Source of the DNA: Arthrobacter woluwensis
GTDB taxonomy: Bacteria; Actinomycetota; Actinomycetes; Actinomycetales; Micrococcaceae
DNA length: 64,000 bases
Reading direction: 5' to 3'
NCBI RefSeq assembly: GCF_030816155.1
Contig: NZ_JAUSXR010000001.1
Coordinates: 1,240,001-1,304,000, forward strand
The notes beneath the pieces are model-generated. The model was not told the origin of the DNA and ran no database searches. It was given only the letters and a program-made list of their open reading frames with translations. The translations under genes were made by a program, and so were the position numbers. Each line of letters begins with the position of its first letter. Position 1 is the first letter of the stretch. Below, piece after piece: positions 15,078-24,254 of the stretch.

Positions 15078-15848
15078 TCAGGCCTTGCGGATGGCCGCGA
15101 GGAGCTGATCGTAGACGGCCGCGACGCCCTTGGCCGAGTCGCCCGGCCACTGGTGCACGGCGTGCGCTGCACCCTGGATCTGCTGCCAGTTCGCCAGTTC
15201 CGGCACCACCGGCTCCAGGAGCAGGGGACCGAACATGGAACGCATCTCGTCCAGGCGGTACATGTGCTCGCTCGAGCCGAGACGGACACGGTTGGCCACG
15301 ATTCCGGCGGGGTTGAGGCGGGGGGAGAACTCGCGGCGGAACATGTCGATGGCGCGTAGCGTCCGCTCGGTGCCGGCGACGGAGAACAGCCCGGGTTCGG
15401 CGACCAGGACGACGTCGTCGCTGGCGTTCCACGCCATACGGGTCAGACCGTTCAGGGACGGCGGGCAGTCGATGAGCACCAGATCGTAGCCGGTGACAGG
15501 CTCCAGCAGCTGCCGGAGACGGCGGAGGTCGCGACGGCCCAGATCCGGGCGGTCATAGATGCCCGAGTACGCGGAGCCGATGGCCACGTCCAGGGTGCCC
15601 TGTCCGTCAGCCCAGGAGCTCGGCGTGAGGTGATCCGCCAGCCGGGCCCGCCGTGCGGTCTTCAGGAGCCTGCCGATGTCCGTGACCCGGCCGGCGCTGG
15701 TTCCGAGAGCGGTGGAGGCGTCGGCGTGGGGATCGAGGTCCACCACGAGGGTGGGGACACCAGCGGCCAGTGCAGCGGATGCCAATCCCGTGGTGACAGA
15801 GGTCTTGCCCACTCCACCTTTGAGACTGCTGACGCTTACGACTCGCAC
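15078..15848 (-). CDS. ParA family ATPase (orphan)
   Basis: A 256-residue deviant Walker ATPase. It shows KGGVGKTSVTTGLA (residues about 9-22, with the signature Lys), DLDPHADAST and the switch II motif LIDCPPSLNGLTRMA. ParA proteins form nucleotide-dependent dimers on DNA to move chromosomes, plasmids or protein clusters. No parB gene and no parS-like 16-mer lie nearby, so this is an orphan copy and probably positions another cargo. The start is uncertain: the GTG at 15848 fits the family N-terminus, but in-frame GTG codons upstream exist. It is divergent from pyc over 416 bp. Confidence 0.85.
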   Translation of the reverse strand: MRVVSVSSLKGGVGKTSVTTGLASAALAAGVPTLVVDLDPHADASTALGTSAGRVTDIGRLLKTARRARLADHLTPSSWADGQGTLDVAIGSAYSGIYDRPDLGRRDLRRLRQLLEPVTGYDLVLIDCPPSLNGLTRMAWNASDDVVLVAEPGLFSVAGTERTLRAIDMFRREFSPRLNPAGIVANRVRLGSSEHMYRLDEMRSMFGPLLLEPVVPELANWQQIQGAAHAVHQWPGDSAKGVAAVYDQLLAAIRKA

Positions 15849-16264
15849 TTCTGAACCCACACCCCTGTAACTCGACACTTGGTGTTCTCTGCCGGCCCCG
15901 CGGTCCATGGACCGTCTCCGCAAGGTGGCATCACCTTCCATCATAGGGGCGGGCGGAGCTCCGTCCGTCGGATTGCGTCGCGGGAGCCGGACCCGTGTGT
16001 CGCGGACGGCACGCGAGGCGGCATCCGTGCAGACTTCCTCCGGGGTGCGCCGTCAGCTGTCGAGCCGTCCCGGAACTCCGCCGCGACACACCCGGGCCGC
16101 GGGGCGCCGCGGCCCGGACTTCCCGTGTCACAGTCGCTTCGCGGGCGAGCGAACGGCCACCTCAGGCCGCTACTGTGATAGCAGTCACCACTCCTTGTGT
16201 GGTGAGTGACACATGGTCAGACTTGGGGCACGGGAACAACCCGGCTTGTGACGTACGGAGAAGC
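15849..16264. other. Intergenic region between parA and pyc
   Basis: 416 bp without a supported gene; the open frames here are GC-rich low-complexity shadows. It holds a very strong hairpin with 11-bp arms (16092-16102 with 16107-16117) and a 4-nt loop. Nearer pyc there is a possible -10 (TACTGT, 16171-16176) and an inverted repeat CACCAC/GTGGTG (16186-16191 and 16199-16204) that could be an operator. A terminator-like hairpin between divergent genes is unexpected and might end a small transcript. Confidence 0.5.
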
Positions 16265-19200
16265 ATGTTTTCCAAGATACTGGTGGCCAACCGCGGCGAA
16301 ATCGCGATCAGGGCCTTCCGCGCCGGCTATGAGCTGGGCGCCAAGACAGTGGCGGTCTTCCCTCATGAGGACAGGAACTCCATCCATCGCCAGAAGGCGG
16401 ACGAGGCGTACCTGATCGGCGAAGAGGGACATCCGGTCCGGGCCTACCTCGATGTGGAGGAGATCGTCCGGGTCGCGAAGGAGGCCGGTGCGGATGCGAT
16501 CTATCCCGGATACGGCTTCCTCTCCGAGAACCCCGGGCTGGCCCGTGCGGCAGCCGACGCCGGGATCACCTTCGTCGGTCCACCGGCGGACGTCCTGGAA
16601 CTGGGGGGCAACAAGGTCGCCGCTCTCGCCGCGGCCCGCAAGGCGGGGGTGCCCGTCCTGAAGTCGTCCGAGCCGTCCCGGGACATCGAGGAGCTGCTGG
16701 CCGCCGCGCAGGAGATCGGGTTCCCGATCTTCGCCAAGGCCGTCGCCGGCGGCGGTGGCCGCGGCATGCGCCGCGTCGAGAAGCCGGAGGATCTGCGGGA
16801 GGCGCTCGAAGCCGCCATGCGTGAGGCGGACGCCGCGTTCGGTGATCCGACCATGTTCCTGGAGCAGGCCGTGCTGCGGCCCCGGCACATCGAGGTTCAG
16901 ATCCTGGCCGACGCCGAGGGCAACGTCATGCACCTCTTCGAGCGTGACTGTTCGCTCCAGCGCCGTCACCAGAAGGTCATCGAGATCGCCCCGGCGCCGG
17001 ACCTGGACGAGGGCATCCGCCAGGCGCTCTACCGCGATGCCGTGGCGTTCGCCAAGGCACTCGGATACGTCAACGCGGGCACCGTGGAGTTCCTGGTCGA
17101 CACCGCCGGTGAGCGGGCCGGACAGCACGTCTTCATCGAGATGAACCCCCGTATCCAGGTGGAGCACACGGTGACCGAGGAGGTCACGGACGTGGACCTC
17201 GTGCAGGCCCAGATGCGCATCGCCGCGGGCGCCACCCTCGCGGACCTCGGACTGTCGCAGGAGACCGTGAGCCTCAAGGGCGCGGCGCTCCAGTGCCGCA
17301 TCACCACCGAGGATCCCGCCAACGGCTTCCGGCCCGACGTCGGGAAGATCACCGGCTACCGCTCCGCCGGTGGCGCCGGCGTCCGTCTCGACGGCGGCAC
17401 CGTCTACTCCGGCGCCGAGATCAGCCCGCACTTCGACTCGATGCTGGTCAAGCTCACGTGCCGCGGCCGCGACTACCCGGCCGCGGTGGCCCGCGCCCGG
17501 CGTGCCCTCGCCGAGTTCCGCATCCGCGGCGTCTCCACCAACATCCCGTTCCTGCAGGCCGTGCTGGACGATCCGGACTTCGTGGCCGGCAAGGTCGCCA
17601 CGTCCTTCATCGAGGAGCGGCCCGAGCTGCTGAAGGCCCGCACCTCGGCCGACCGCGGCACCAAGCTGCTGACCTGGCTGGCCGAGACCACGGTCAACAA
17701 GCCGCATGGCGAGCCGCGCGTCAGCACGGGCCCCGAGGTCAAGCTCCCGGAGGTCCCCGAGGGTGAGGCGCCGGCAGGTTCGCGGCAGCGGCTGCTGGAA
17801 CTGGGCCCGGAAGGCTTCGCGAAGGCGCTGCGCGAGCAGTCCGCCGTCGCGGTCACGGACACGACGTTCCGTGACGCCCACCAGTCCCTGCTCGCCACGC
17901 GCGTGCGGACCAGGGACCTGGTGGCGGCCGGTCCGGCCGTGTCCCGTCTGCTGCCCGGCCTCTTCTCGGTGGAGGCCTGGGGCGGTGCGACGTACGACGT
18001 CGCGCTCCGCTTCCTGGGCGAGGACCCCTGGCAGCGCCTCGCCGCGCTCCGGGAGGCCATCCCGAACGTCTGCCTGCAGATGCTCCTGCGCGGTCGCAAC
18101 ACCGTGGGCTACACGCCGTACCCGGAGGAGGTGACGCGCGCCTTCGTCCAGGAGGCCGCGGCCACCGGCATCGACATCTTCCGCATTTTCGACGCCCTCA
18201 ACGACGTCGACCAGATGGAACCCGCCATCCGCGCGGTCCGCGAGACCGGCACCGCCGTGGCGGAGGTGGCCCTCTGCTACACCGGCGACCTCCTGAACCC
18301 GGACGAGGACCTCTACACCCTCGACTACTACCTGGAGCTCGCCCAGCGCATCGTGGACGCCGGTGCGCACATCCTGGCCATCAAGGACATGGCCGGTCTG
18401 CTGCGTCCGGCCGCCGCCGCGGTCCTGGTCAAGGCGCTCCGCGAGCGGTTCGACCTTCCCGTGCACCTGCACACGCACGACACGGCGGGCGGTCAGCTCG
18501 CCACGCTCCTCTCCGCGGTCGACGCCGGCGTGGACGCCGTGGATGTCGCCTCGGCCGCCCTGGCCGGCACCACGAGCCAGCCGGCCATGTCCGCGCTGGT
18601 CGCCGCCCTGGCGCACACGCCGCGGGAGACGGCTCTCGAACTGTCCTCCGTGGACGCCCTGGAGCCGTACTGGGAGGCCGTCCGCAGGGTCTACGCACCC
18701 TTCGAGTCGGGACTCGCAGCACCCACCGGCCGTGTCTACCAGCACGAGATCCCGGGCGGCCAGCTCTCCAACCTCCGTCAGCAGGCCATGGCGCTCGGTC
18801 TCGGAGAGCGGTTCGAGGCCATCGAGGACATGTACACCGCCGCGGACCGGATCCTCGGCCGCCTGGTCAAGGTCACGCCGTCCTCCAAGGTGGTGGGCGA
18901 CCTTGCCCTGCACCTCGTGGGTCTCGGCGCGGACCCGGAGGAGTTCCGGGAGAACCCGCAGAACTTCGACATCCCGGACTCGGTGATCGGCTTCCTCAAC
19001 GGCGAGCTCGGCAACCCGCCCGGAGGCTGGCCCGAGCCGTTCCGCAGCAAGGCGCTGCAGGGCCGTGCCGTGAAGCCCCGGGACGTGGAGCTGAAGGCGG
19101 AGGACTCGGAGGCGCTGCAGGGCGATTCCGAGACCCGCCGCGCCACCTTGAACCGGCTGCTCTTCGCGGGCCCGACCAAGGACTTCCTCCGGAGCCAGGA

Positions 19201-19660
19201 GAGCTACGGCAACCTCTCGGTCCTGGCCACCCGTGACTACCTGTACGGGTTGCAGCGCGGCGAGGAGCACGTCATCGAACTGGAGCGCGGCGTCCGCCTC
19301 ATCGCGAGCCTGGAGGCCATCTCCGAGCCCGATGAGAAGGGCATGCGGACCGTGCTGTGCAAGCTCAACGGCCAGTCGCGTCCGGTCGTGGTGCGGGATC
19401 ACTCCGTCACCAGCAACGTCAAGGCCGCCGAGAAGGCCGACCCGGCCGTCGTCGGCCAGGTGGCGGCTCCGTTCGCGGGCGCGGTCTCGCTCAAGGTGGC
19501 GGTGGGGGACACCATCGAGGCGGGCGACGCCGTCGCCACCATCGAGGCCATGAAGATGGAGGCCTCCATCACCTCGCCCGTCGCGGGAACGGTGCAGCGC
19601 CTGGCGATCTCCGCCATCGAGCAGGTTCAGGGCGGCGACTTGCTGCTCGTCGTCGGCTGA
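16265..19660 (+). CDS. pyc: Pyruvate carboxylase
   Basis: An 1131-residue single-chain enzyme that converts pyruvate, bicarbonate and ATP to oxaloacetate, an anaplerotic step. Domains in order: biotin carboxylase at residues about 1-450 (ILVANRGEIAIR, ATP-grasp loop GGGGRGMR, EMNPRIQVEHTVTEE); carboxyltransferase at about 525-830 (DTTFRDAHQSLLATR from residue 532, LHTHDTAGG); a conserved linker; and biotin carboxyl carrier with EAMKMEA, biotinylated Lys 1097. Length and order are those of the family. The ATG at 16265 is preceded by CGGAGAAG; an open frame further upstream is not pyc-like. It is a single-gene unit that ends at a 25-bp hairpin. Confidence 0.98.
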   Translation: MFSKILVANRGEIAIRAFRAGYELGAKTVAVFPHEDRNSIHRQKADEAYLIGEEGHPVRAYLDVEEIVRVAKEAGADAIYPGYGFLSENPGLARAAADAGITFVGPPADVLELGGNKVAALAAARKAGVPVLKSSEPSRDIEELLAAAQEIGFPIFAKAVAGGGGRGMRRVEKPEDLREALEAAMREADAAFGDPTMFLEQAVLRPRHIEVQILADAEGNVMHLFERDCSLQRRHQKVIEIAPAPDLDEGIRQALYRDAVAFAKALGYVNAGTVEFLVDTAGERAGQHVFIEMNPRIQVEHTVTEEVTDVDLVQAQMRIAAGATLADLGLSQETVSLKGAALQCRITTEDPANGFRPDVGKITGYRSAGGAGVRLDGGTVYSGAEISPHFDSMLVKLTCRGRDYPAAVARARRALAEFRIRGVSTNIPFLQAVLDDPDFVAGKVATSFIEERPELLKARTSADRGTKLLTWLAETTVNKPHGEPRVSTGPEVKLPEVPEGEAPAGSRQRLLELGPEGFAKALREQSAVAVTDTTFRDAHQSLLATRVRTRDLVAAGPAVSRLLPGLFSVEAWGGATYDVALRFLGEDPWQRLAALREAIPNVCLQMLLRGRNTVGYTPYPEEVTRAFVQEAAATGIDIFRIFDALNDVDQMEPAIRAVRETGTAVAEVALCYTGDLLNPDEDLYTLDYYLELAQRIVDAGAHILAIKDMAGLLRPAAAAVLVKALRERFDLPVHLHTHDTAGGQLATLLSAVDAGVDAVDVASAALAGTTSQPAMSALVAALAHTPRETALELSSVDALEPYWEAVRRVYAPFESGLAAPTGRVYQHEIPGGQLSNLRQQAMALGLGERFEAIEDMYTAADRILGRLVKVTPSSKVVGDLALHLVGLGADPEEFRENPQNFDIPDSVIGFLNGELGNPPGGWPEPFRSKALQGRAVKPRDVELKAEDSEALQGDSETRRATLNRLLFAGPTKDFLRSQESYGNLSVLATRDYLYGLQRGEEHVIELERGVRLIASLEAISEPDEKGMRTVLCKLNGQSRPVVVRDHSVTSNVKAAEKADPAVVGQVAAPFAGAVSLKVAVGDTIEAGDAVATIEAMKMEASITSPVAGTVQRLAISAIEQVQGGDLLLVVG

Positions 19661-19690
19661 CGCCGGTGGGCGCCCGGGGTGACCGGGCAC

Positions 19691-19744
19691 CCACGCACGA
19701 CGGCGGCCCGGCACCAGAAGGTGCCGGGCCGCCGTCGTGCGTGG
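19691..19744. terminator. Very strong bidirectional terminator
   Basis: Perfect 25-bp stem (19691-19715 with 19720-19744) and a 4-nt loop between convergent pyc and the acyl-CoA ligase gene. It is the longest hairpin in the window. Confidence 0.9.
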
Positions 19745-19754
19745 CGTCCGCCGC

Positions 19755-21566
19755 TCAGGCGGGCTTGGGCGCGGAGTACATCTCCTCGATGACGTCCGAG
19801 TAGTCCTTGACCACCTGCGCGCGCTTGACCTTCAGCGAGGGGGTCAGGTGGCCGGACGCCTCCGTGAAGTCCTCGGTGACGATCCGGAACGACTTGATGG
19901 CCTCGGCGTGGGACACGGATTCGTTGGCCTTGGAGATCAGCTGCTGCACCGCCTCCTTCACCTTGTCCTCACGGGCCGCGTCGGCCAGGGACAGGCCGGA
20001 GGAGAGCCCGTGGCGTTCGAGCCAGCCCGGCAGGGCCTCCTCGTCGAGCGTGACGAGGGCCCCGATGAACGGCCGGTTGTCGCCCACGACCAGGACCTGG
20101 GACACCAGGGCGTCCGCGCGGATCTGGTCCTCCAGCAGGGCGGGCACCACATTCTTGCCGCCTGCGGTGACGATGATCTCCTTCTTGCGGCCGGTGATGC
20201 GGAGGAAGCCCTGCTCGTCCAGTTCGCCGATGTCGCCCGTGCGGAACCAGCCGTCCGTGAACGCCTCCTCCTGCAGCTCGGGGCGGTTGTAGTAACCGCG
20301 CATGACGCAGACGCCCTTGGCGAGGATCTCGCCGTCGTCCGCGATCCGCACGGCATTGCCGGGCAGTGGGGGGCCGACCGTGCCGATGCGGTTGAGGTCC
20401 AGCGTGTTGACCGTGATGGGCGCCGTGGTCTCGGTGAGGCCGTACCCTTCGAGCACCAGCAGGCCGATGCCGTTGAAGAAGTGGCCCAGGCGCTCACCAA
20501 GGGGTCCGCCGCCGGAGACCGCATGGGTGACGTGGCCGCCCATGGCCTCGCGGAGCTTCTTATAGACCAGCGCGTCGAACAGGGTGTGCTTGAGCTTCAG
20601 CCCCAGGCCCACCTTGCCGTTCTGCCGTGCGCGCGAGTAGGCGATCGCGGTCTCGGCGGCCTTGTGGAAGATGCCGCCCTTGCCGCCGTCCTCGGCCTTG
20701 GAGAGCGCCGAGTTGTAGACCTTCTCGAAGACGCGGGGCACGGCCAGGATGAAGGTCGGCTGGAAGCTCTGGAGATCCGGAAGGAGGTTCTTCACATCCG
20801 GGGTGTGGCCCACGCGCGAGCCCGCGGCCACGGCCAGGACCGAGATGAACCGGGCGAACACATGTGCCAGCGGCAGGAACATGATGGTCGAGGCGCCCTG
20901 GTTGACGATCACCCCCAGCTGGGCGAGCGCGTTGTCGGAGAGCTCCGCGAAGTTGCCGTGTGTGAGCTCGCAGCCCTTGGGACGTCCCGTGGTGCCGGAG
21001 GTGTAGATGATGGTGGCGATGCTGTCGAGGGAAGAGCTGCTGCGGCGTTCCTCGAGCTCGGCGTCGCTGATGTTCGCTCCGGCGGTGCGGAGTTCGTCGA
21101 GCCCGCCGCTCTCGATCTGCCAGACGTGGCGCATGCCGTCCAGGTTCTCGGCGCGGACGGCCGCGCGGATGGCGTGCTCGTGGTGGGCCTGCTCGGCGAA
21201 GGCGGCGACGGCGCCGGAGTCGCCCAGGTTCCAGGCCACCTGGCTGGGGGAGGAGGTCTCGTAGATCGGGACGGAGATCGCGCCGGCGAACCAGATGGCG
21301 AAGTCCACCAGGGTCCACTCATAGCGTGTGCGGGACATGATGCCCACCCGGTCACCCTGCTGAACCCCGTGGGCGATCAGGCCTTTGGCGAGTGCCGAGA
21401 CGTCTTCGAGGAACTCGGTGGCCGAGATGTCCTGCCAGGTCCCGGAGCCGTCCCGGGTGGCGAAGAGGGCCGGGTTCCTGTCACCACGGGCGTGCCGCAG
21501 CAGGAAGTCGGTGATGTTGCTGGCCGGGTCCAGATGAACCTTGGCCGGCATGCTGAATTCTCGCAC
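19755..21566 (-). CDS. Long-chain fatty acid-CoA ligase (AMP-forming)
   Basis: A 603-residue adenylate-forming enzyme that activates long-chain fatty acids to acyl-CoA. It has the P-loop-like motif YTSGTTGRPKG near residue 190, the motif GYGLTET near residue 340, the hinge region WFRTGDIGELDEQGFLRITGRKKE, and the C-terminal Lys region TPSLKVKR. It resembles FadD15/AMP-binding proteins of actinobacteria. The GTG at 21566 was chosen because GAAGGAG precedes it by 6 bp; an ATG five codons later is an alternative. Upstream lie a TATAAT-like -10 on the minus strand (21696-21701) and the TACT-N4-AGTA element, a possible lipid-regulator site. Confidence 0.93.
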   Translation of the reverse strand: MREFSMPAKVHLDPASNITDFLLRHARGDRNPALFATRDGSGTWQDISATEFLEDVSALAKGLIAHGVQQGDRVGIMSRTRYEWTLVDFAIWFAGAISVPIYETSSPSQVAWNLGDSGAVAAFAEQAHHEHAIRAAVRAENLDGMRHVWQIESGGLDELRTAGANISDAELEERRSSSSLDSIATIIYTSGTTGRPKGCELTHGNFAELSDNALAQLGVIVNQGASTIMFLPLAHVFARFISVLAVAAGSRVGHTPDVKNLLPDLQSFQPTFILAVPRVFEKVYNSALSKAEDGGKGGIFHKAAETAIAYSRARQNGKVGLGLKLKHTLFDALVYKKLREAMGGHVTHAVSGGGPLGERLGHFFNGIGLLVLEGYGLTETTAPITVNTLDLNRIGTVGPPLPGNAVRIADDGEILAKGVCVMRGYYNRPELQEEAFTDGWFRTGDIGELDEQGFLRITGRKKEIIVTAGGKNVVPALLEDQIRADALVSQVLVVGDNRPFIGALVTLDEEALPGWLERHGLSSGLSLADAAREDKVKEAVQQLISKANESVSHAEAIKSFRIVTEDFTEASGHLTPSLKVKRAQVVKDYSDVIEEMYSAPKPA

Positions 21567-21695
21567 GATAGCTCCTTCGATATCCCGTCCCCCGACAGGG
21601 CTTGCACCCAGCCTAGTACCCGGGAGATTCCGCGGGTCAGAGGCCGGGAGGTCCGGGCCCGACGCGGGCTGCCGCGCTCGGGGGATGTGATCCAC

Positions 21696-21715
21696 ATTAT
21701 ATCTACTCGCCAGTA
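21696..21715 (-). promoter_or_regulatory. Promoter -10 and TACT-N4-AGTA element of the acyl-CoA ligase gene
   Basis: On the minus strand, TATAAT occupies 21701-21696. Just upstream lies TACTGGCGAGTA (21715-21704), a near-palindrome with one mismatched pair. The position overlaps the core promoter, as expected for a repressor of a fatty acid gene. No matching regulator is in the window. Confidence 0.45.
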
Positions 21716-21733
21716 ACTTAGCGTCCGCCTCCC

Positions 21734-21739
21734 TAAGAT
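21734..21739 (+). promoter_or_regulatory. -10 box of the ROK kinase gene, leaderless arrangement
   Basis: TAAGAT is followed by 6 nt and the ATG at 21746. There is no Shine-Dalgarno sequence, so the mRNA probably starts at the ATG. Confidence 0.5.
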
Positions 21740-21745
21740 GGGCTC

Positions 21746-22813
21746 ATGCAGCACACCATTCCGCGCGCCGCGCGCAGACCGTCGCTGGCCATCGGCATCG
21801 ACATCGGCGGCACCAAGGTGGCGGCGGGGCTGGTGGACCAGCACGGCCGGATCCTCCGCTCGGAACGCCGTGACACCCCGGGGCAGGACGCCGCGCGGGT
21901 GGAGGAGGTCATCGCGGAGCTCGTCGAGGAGCTGAGCGGCGGCCGCCGCGGCGCCCCGGTGGGCATCGGCGCGGCAGGCTGGATGGACCTCGACGGCGGC
22001 ACGGTCCTCTTCAGCCCGCATCTCGCCTGGCGCAATGAGCCCTTGCGCGCCCGGCTGGAGGAGAAGCTGCGTCGGCGCGTCCACGTGGTCAACGACGCGG
22101 ACGCCGCCGCCTGGGCCGAGTGGCGTTTTGGGGCGGGGCAGGGTGAGCCCCGGCTCGTCTGCATCACCCTCGGCACCGGGATCGGCGGGGCCATGGTCAA
22201 CGACGGGCGCCTGGAGCGGGGGAGGTTCGGCGTCGCGGGGGAGTTCGGGCACGCGATCATGGTTCCCGGCGGACACCGCTGCGAATGCGGCAACCGCGGC
22301 TGCTGGGAGCAGTACGCCTCGGGCAACGCCCTGGGCCGAGATGCTCGTGAACTGGCCGCGGCCAACTCCCCGATGGCCCAGGAGATCCTGGCCGCCGCGC
22401 ACGGCGACGTGCACCGGATCACAGGGGCGCTCATCACCCGCCTGGCGCTCGAAGGCGATCCGCAGAGCCGCGAACTCGTGGCCGACGTCGGCGAGTGGCT
22501 CGGGCTCGGCCTGGCCAACCTCGCCGCAGCTCTGGACCCCGGCACCTTCGTGATCGGCGGCGGCCTGTCCACGGCGGGGGATCTGCTGCTCGACGCCGCG
22601 GAGCGGACGTTCCACCGGAATCTCACGGGCCGCGGTTTCCGGCCGGTGGCGCGGGTCGCCCTGGCGAAACTCGGTCCTGATGCCGGGCTCGTGGGGGCAG
22701 CGGACCTCGCGCGGAACGCAGCACGCCGGGCTCCCTTGCGCGGTGCGCCGGCGCTCAAGGCGCCGTGGAGCGCCCGTGGTTCCGGGCCGAGGCCGCGCCG
22801 CGCTGGCGGTTAA
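21746..22813 (+). CDS. ROK family glucokinase-like sugar kinase
   Basis: A 355-residue ROK protein. The N-terminal ATP loop is AIGIDIGGTKVAAGLVD, the catalytic Asp lies in VVNDADAAAWAEW, and the ROK zinc site is CECGNRGCWEQ with the preceding His in GEFGHAIMVPGG. There is no N-terminal HTH, so it is a kinase rather than a repressor. Glucose is the likely substrate by overall similarity, with ATP (or polyphosphate) as donor. The last 35 residues are Arg/Pro-rich and not part of the fold. The start has no ribosome site but has a -10 box 6 nt upstream. Its stop is only 9 bp from the end of the convergent gene. Confidence 0.88.
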   Translation: MQHTIPRAARRPSLAIGIDIGGTKVAAGLVDQHGRILRSERRDTPGQDAARVEEVIAELVEELSGGRRGAPVGIGAAGWMDLDGGTVLFSPHLAWRNEPLRARLEEKLRRRVHVVNDADAAAWAEWRFGAGQGEPRLVCITLGTGIGGAMVNDGRLERGRFGVAGEFGHAIMVPGGHRCECGNRGCWEQYASGNALGRDARELAAANSPMAQEILAAAHGDVHRITGALITRLALEGDPQSRELVADVGEWLGLGLANLAAALDPGTFVIGGGLSTAGDLLLDAAERTFHRNLTGRGFRPVARVALAKLGPDAGLVGAADLARNAARRAPLRGAPALKAPWSARGSGPRPRRAGG

Positions 22814-22822
22814 GCCGGGTCG

Positions 22823-23353
22823 TCAGAGGCGGGCGCCGTCGTCGTAGTCGTCATCACTGCGGTGCGGCAGCTGCCAGAGCAGGTAGCCGATGCCGGCGAT
22901 GAATCCTGCGATGAGGACCCACCACACCGGCTGGGGTGCGGAGCGCCAGAAGATCAGGAGCAGCACGATCAGCAGCGGGGACCCCGCGGCGCCGGCCCAG
23001 GCGAGAGCCAGGCGGGGATCCGCTTCGCTCAGGGGGCCGGGATCCTCCGGGACGAAGCTGTCCAGTTCCTCTTCCACGTCGGGATCGGTGACGTAGTCCC
23101 GGGGTCCGCTTCCTGTGGACGGCGGTGCGGCGGGGCTGCTGAGGCCGAGAGGGTCGAAAGCGGAGAAACCAGACCCGGCGCTCTGGGGTGGGGCTGCAGG
23201 CGTGTCGCCGCTGTCGGTCGCCTTCAGCCGCGCGACGAGGTCCTCCCAGACGGCGTCATCGTCCTGGCCGGAGTCCCCGGAATCACGGGGCTCCTCCGGC
23301 GGGGGCTCCTCGGAAGAGCGGCTGCCGGGAGTGTTGTCCTCGCCGGGGGTCAT
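22823..23353 (-). CDS. Hypothetical membrane protein
   Basis: A 176-residue protein of unknown function. The first 120 residues are acidic and Pro/Ser/Gly-rich, with a short conserved-looking stretch DDDAVWEDLVARLKAT near residue 30. Two hydrophobic segments follow (near residues 124-144 and 148-166), and the tail is acidic (HRSDDDYDDGARL). The start overlaps the stop of the upstream hydrolase by 4 bp (ATGA), so the two are translationally coupled. It may be a membrane partner of that hydrolase, but this is only inferred from coupling. Confidence 0.75.
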   Translation of the reverse strand: MTPGEDNTPGSRSSEEPPPEEPRDSGDSGQDDDAVWEDLVARLKATDSGDTPAAPPQSAGSGFSAFDPLGLSSPAAPPSTGSGPRDYVTDPDVEEELDSFVPEDPGPLSEADPRLALAWAGAAGSPLLIVLLLIFWRSAPQPVWWVLIAGFIAGIGYLLWQLPHRSDDDYDDGARL

Positions 23354-24132
23354 CGCCTGGCCCCCAAGGAATCGATGAAGCGGACGCTCCCGTCGAAGAT
23401 GAGCGGGGCGTCGTTGTCCACGGTGGCGACGTGCAGGCTGTTCTCCAGCCATTCAATGTCCAGCAAGCCGTCGCGCAGACCGTTCTGCAGGGCACGGACG
23501 CTCGAATCGCCCACGATGTGGTCCGTGCGGGAGCGGAACAGGTGCACGGGCGTGCTGATGCGGGGGAGCAGCTCCCGGGTGTTCGCGAAGAGCTTGTGCA
23601 GCTCATGGACGGACGCCGTGGGCGTGCGGGTGTAGGCGCCCTCGTCGACGCCGGGCTTGAGGATGTCGTTTGCGATCGACGGGGTCGACTTCACCAGGTG
23701 CTTGAGCAGGCCGGAGAGCGGGGCGCGCCAGTCGTCGATCACGAGGCCGGGGTTGACCACCACGGTGCCGGCCACGGGCTTGAGCGCGGCGAGCCGCAGG
23801 GCGAGGCAGCCGCCCATCGAGAGCCCTGCCGTGACGATCGTGTCGCACAGCGGGACGAGTTCCTGGTAGCTGGCCTCGTAGGCCTGATACCACTCCTGCC
23901 AGCTGCGGGTGGACATGTCCTGCCAGGTGGTGCCATGGCCCGGCAGCAGCGGCATCCGCACCGTGAAGCCGGCGTCCGCCAGATGAGTGGCCCAGTCCCG
24001 GAGGCCGTGCGGGCTTCCCGTGAAGCCGTGGGACATGACCACGCCCACGCGGGCGCGCGGACCGTGCCCGTCGCTGCTGAACGCGTCGTGAGAGATGGCC
24101 GATTGCTCCGGATGCAGTGCCTCATTGCTCAT
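23350..24132 (-). CDS. Alpha/beta hydrolase (carboxylesterase/lipase-like)
   Basis: A 260-residue serine hydrolase. The oxyanion-hole region is VVMSHGFTGSPHGLRDWA near residue 30 and the nucleophile elbow is TAGLSMGGCLAL near residue 105. The acid lies in RSRTDHIVG near residue 205 and the His near LENSLHVATVDND. It resembles monoacylglycerol lipase/Est30-type carboxylesterases, which act on short- to medium-chain esters. It is divergent from plsC by 122 bp and coupled to the membrane protein downstream, which suggests a role in lipid turnover. The ATG at 24132 has GGAG close upstream. Confidence 0.9.
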   Translation of the reverse strand: MSNEALHPEQSAISHDAFSSDGHGPRARVGVVMSHGFTGSPHGLRDWATHLADAGFTVRMPLLPGHGTTWQDMSTRSWQEWYQAYEASYQELVPLCDTIVTAGLSMGGCLALRLAALKPVAGTVVVNPGLVIDDWRAPLSGLLKHLVKSTPSIANDILKPGVDEGAYTRTPTASVHELHKLFANTRELLPRISTPVHLFRSRTDHIVGDSSVRALQNGLRDGLLDIEWLENSLHVATVDNDAPLIFDGSVRFIDSLGARR

Positions 24133-24254
24133 GACTCCATCATTCCCCAAAGTGGCGTGACATGGGACCCAGCGGGCCCGTCCATGTAGTCTGGGCGCAG
24201 GTTCCGGGCTCTGTCAGGGCCCACCTGACACCGCCACTTCCAAGGAGGACGGCC

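Noticed and set aside
15078..16264. Chromosome partition locus with parS
   Set aside because: ParA is present but there is no parB and no parS-like 16-bp palindrome in the flanks.
16217..19714. 1165-codon open frame antisense to pyc
   Set aside because: A by-product of GC-biased third positions in pyc. It has no ribosome site, and the composition is that of a reverse-frame shadow.
24150..24239. 8-bp inverted pair flanking the lipase/plsC promoter region
   Set aside because: The arms are 74 bp apart and short; chance cannot be excluded.
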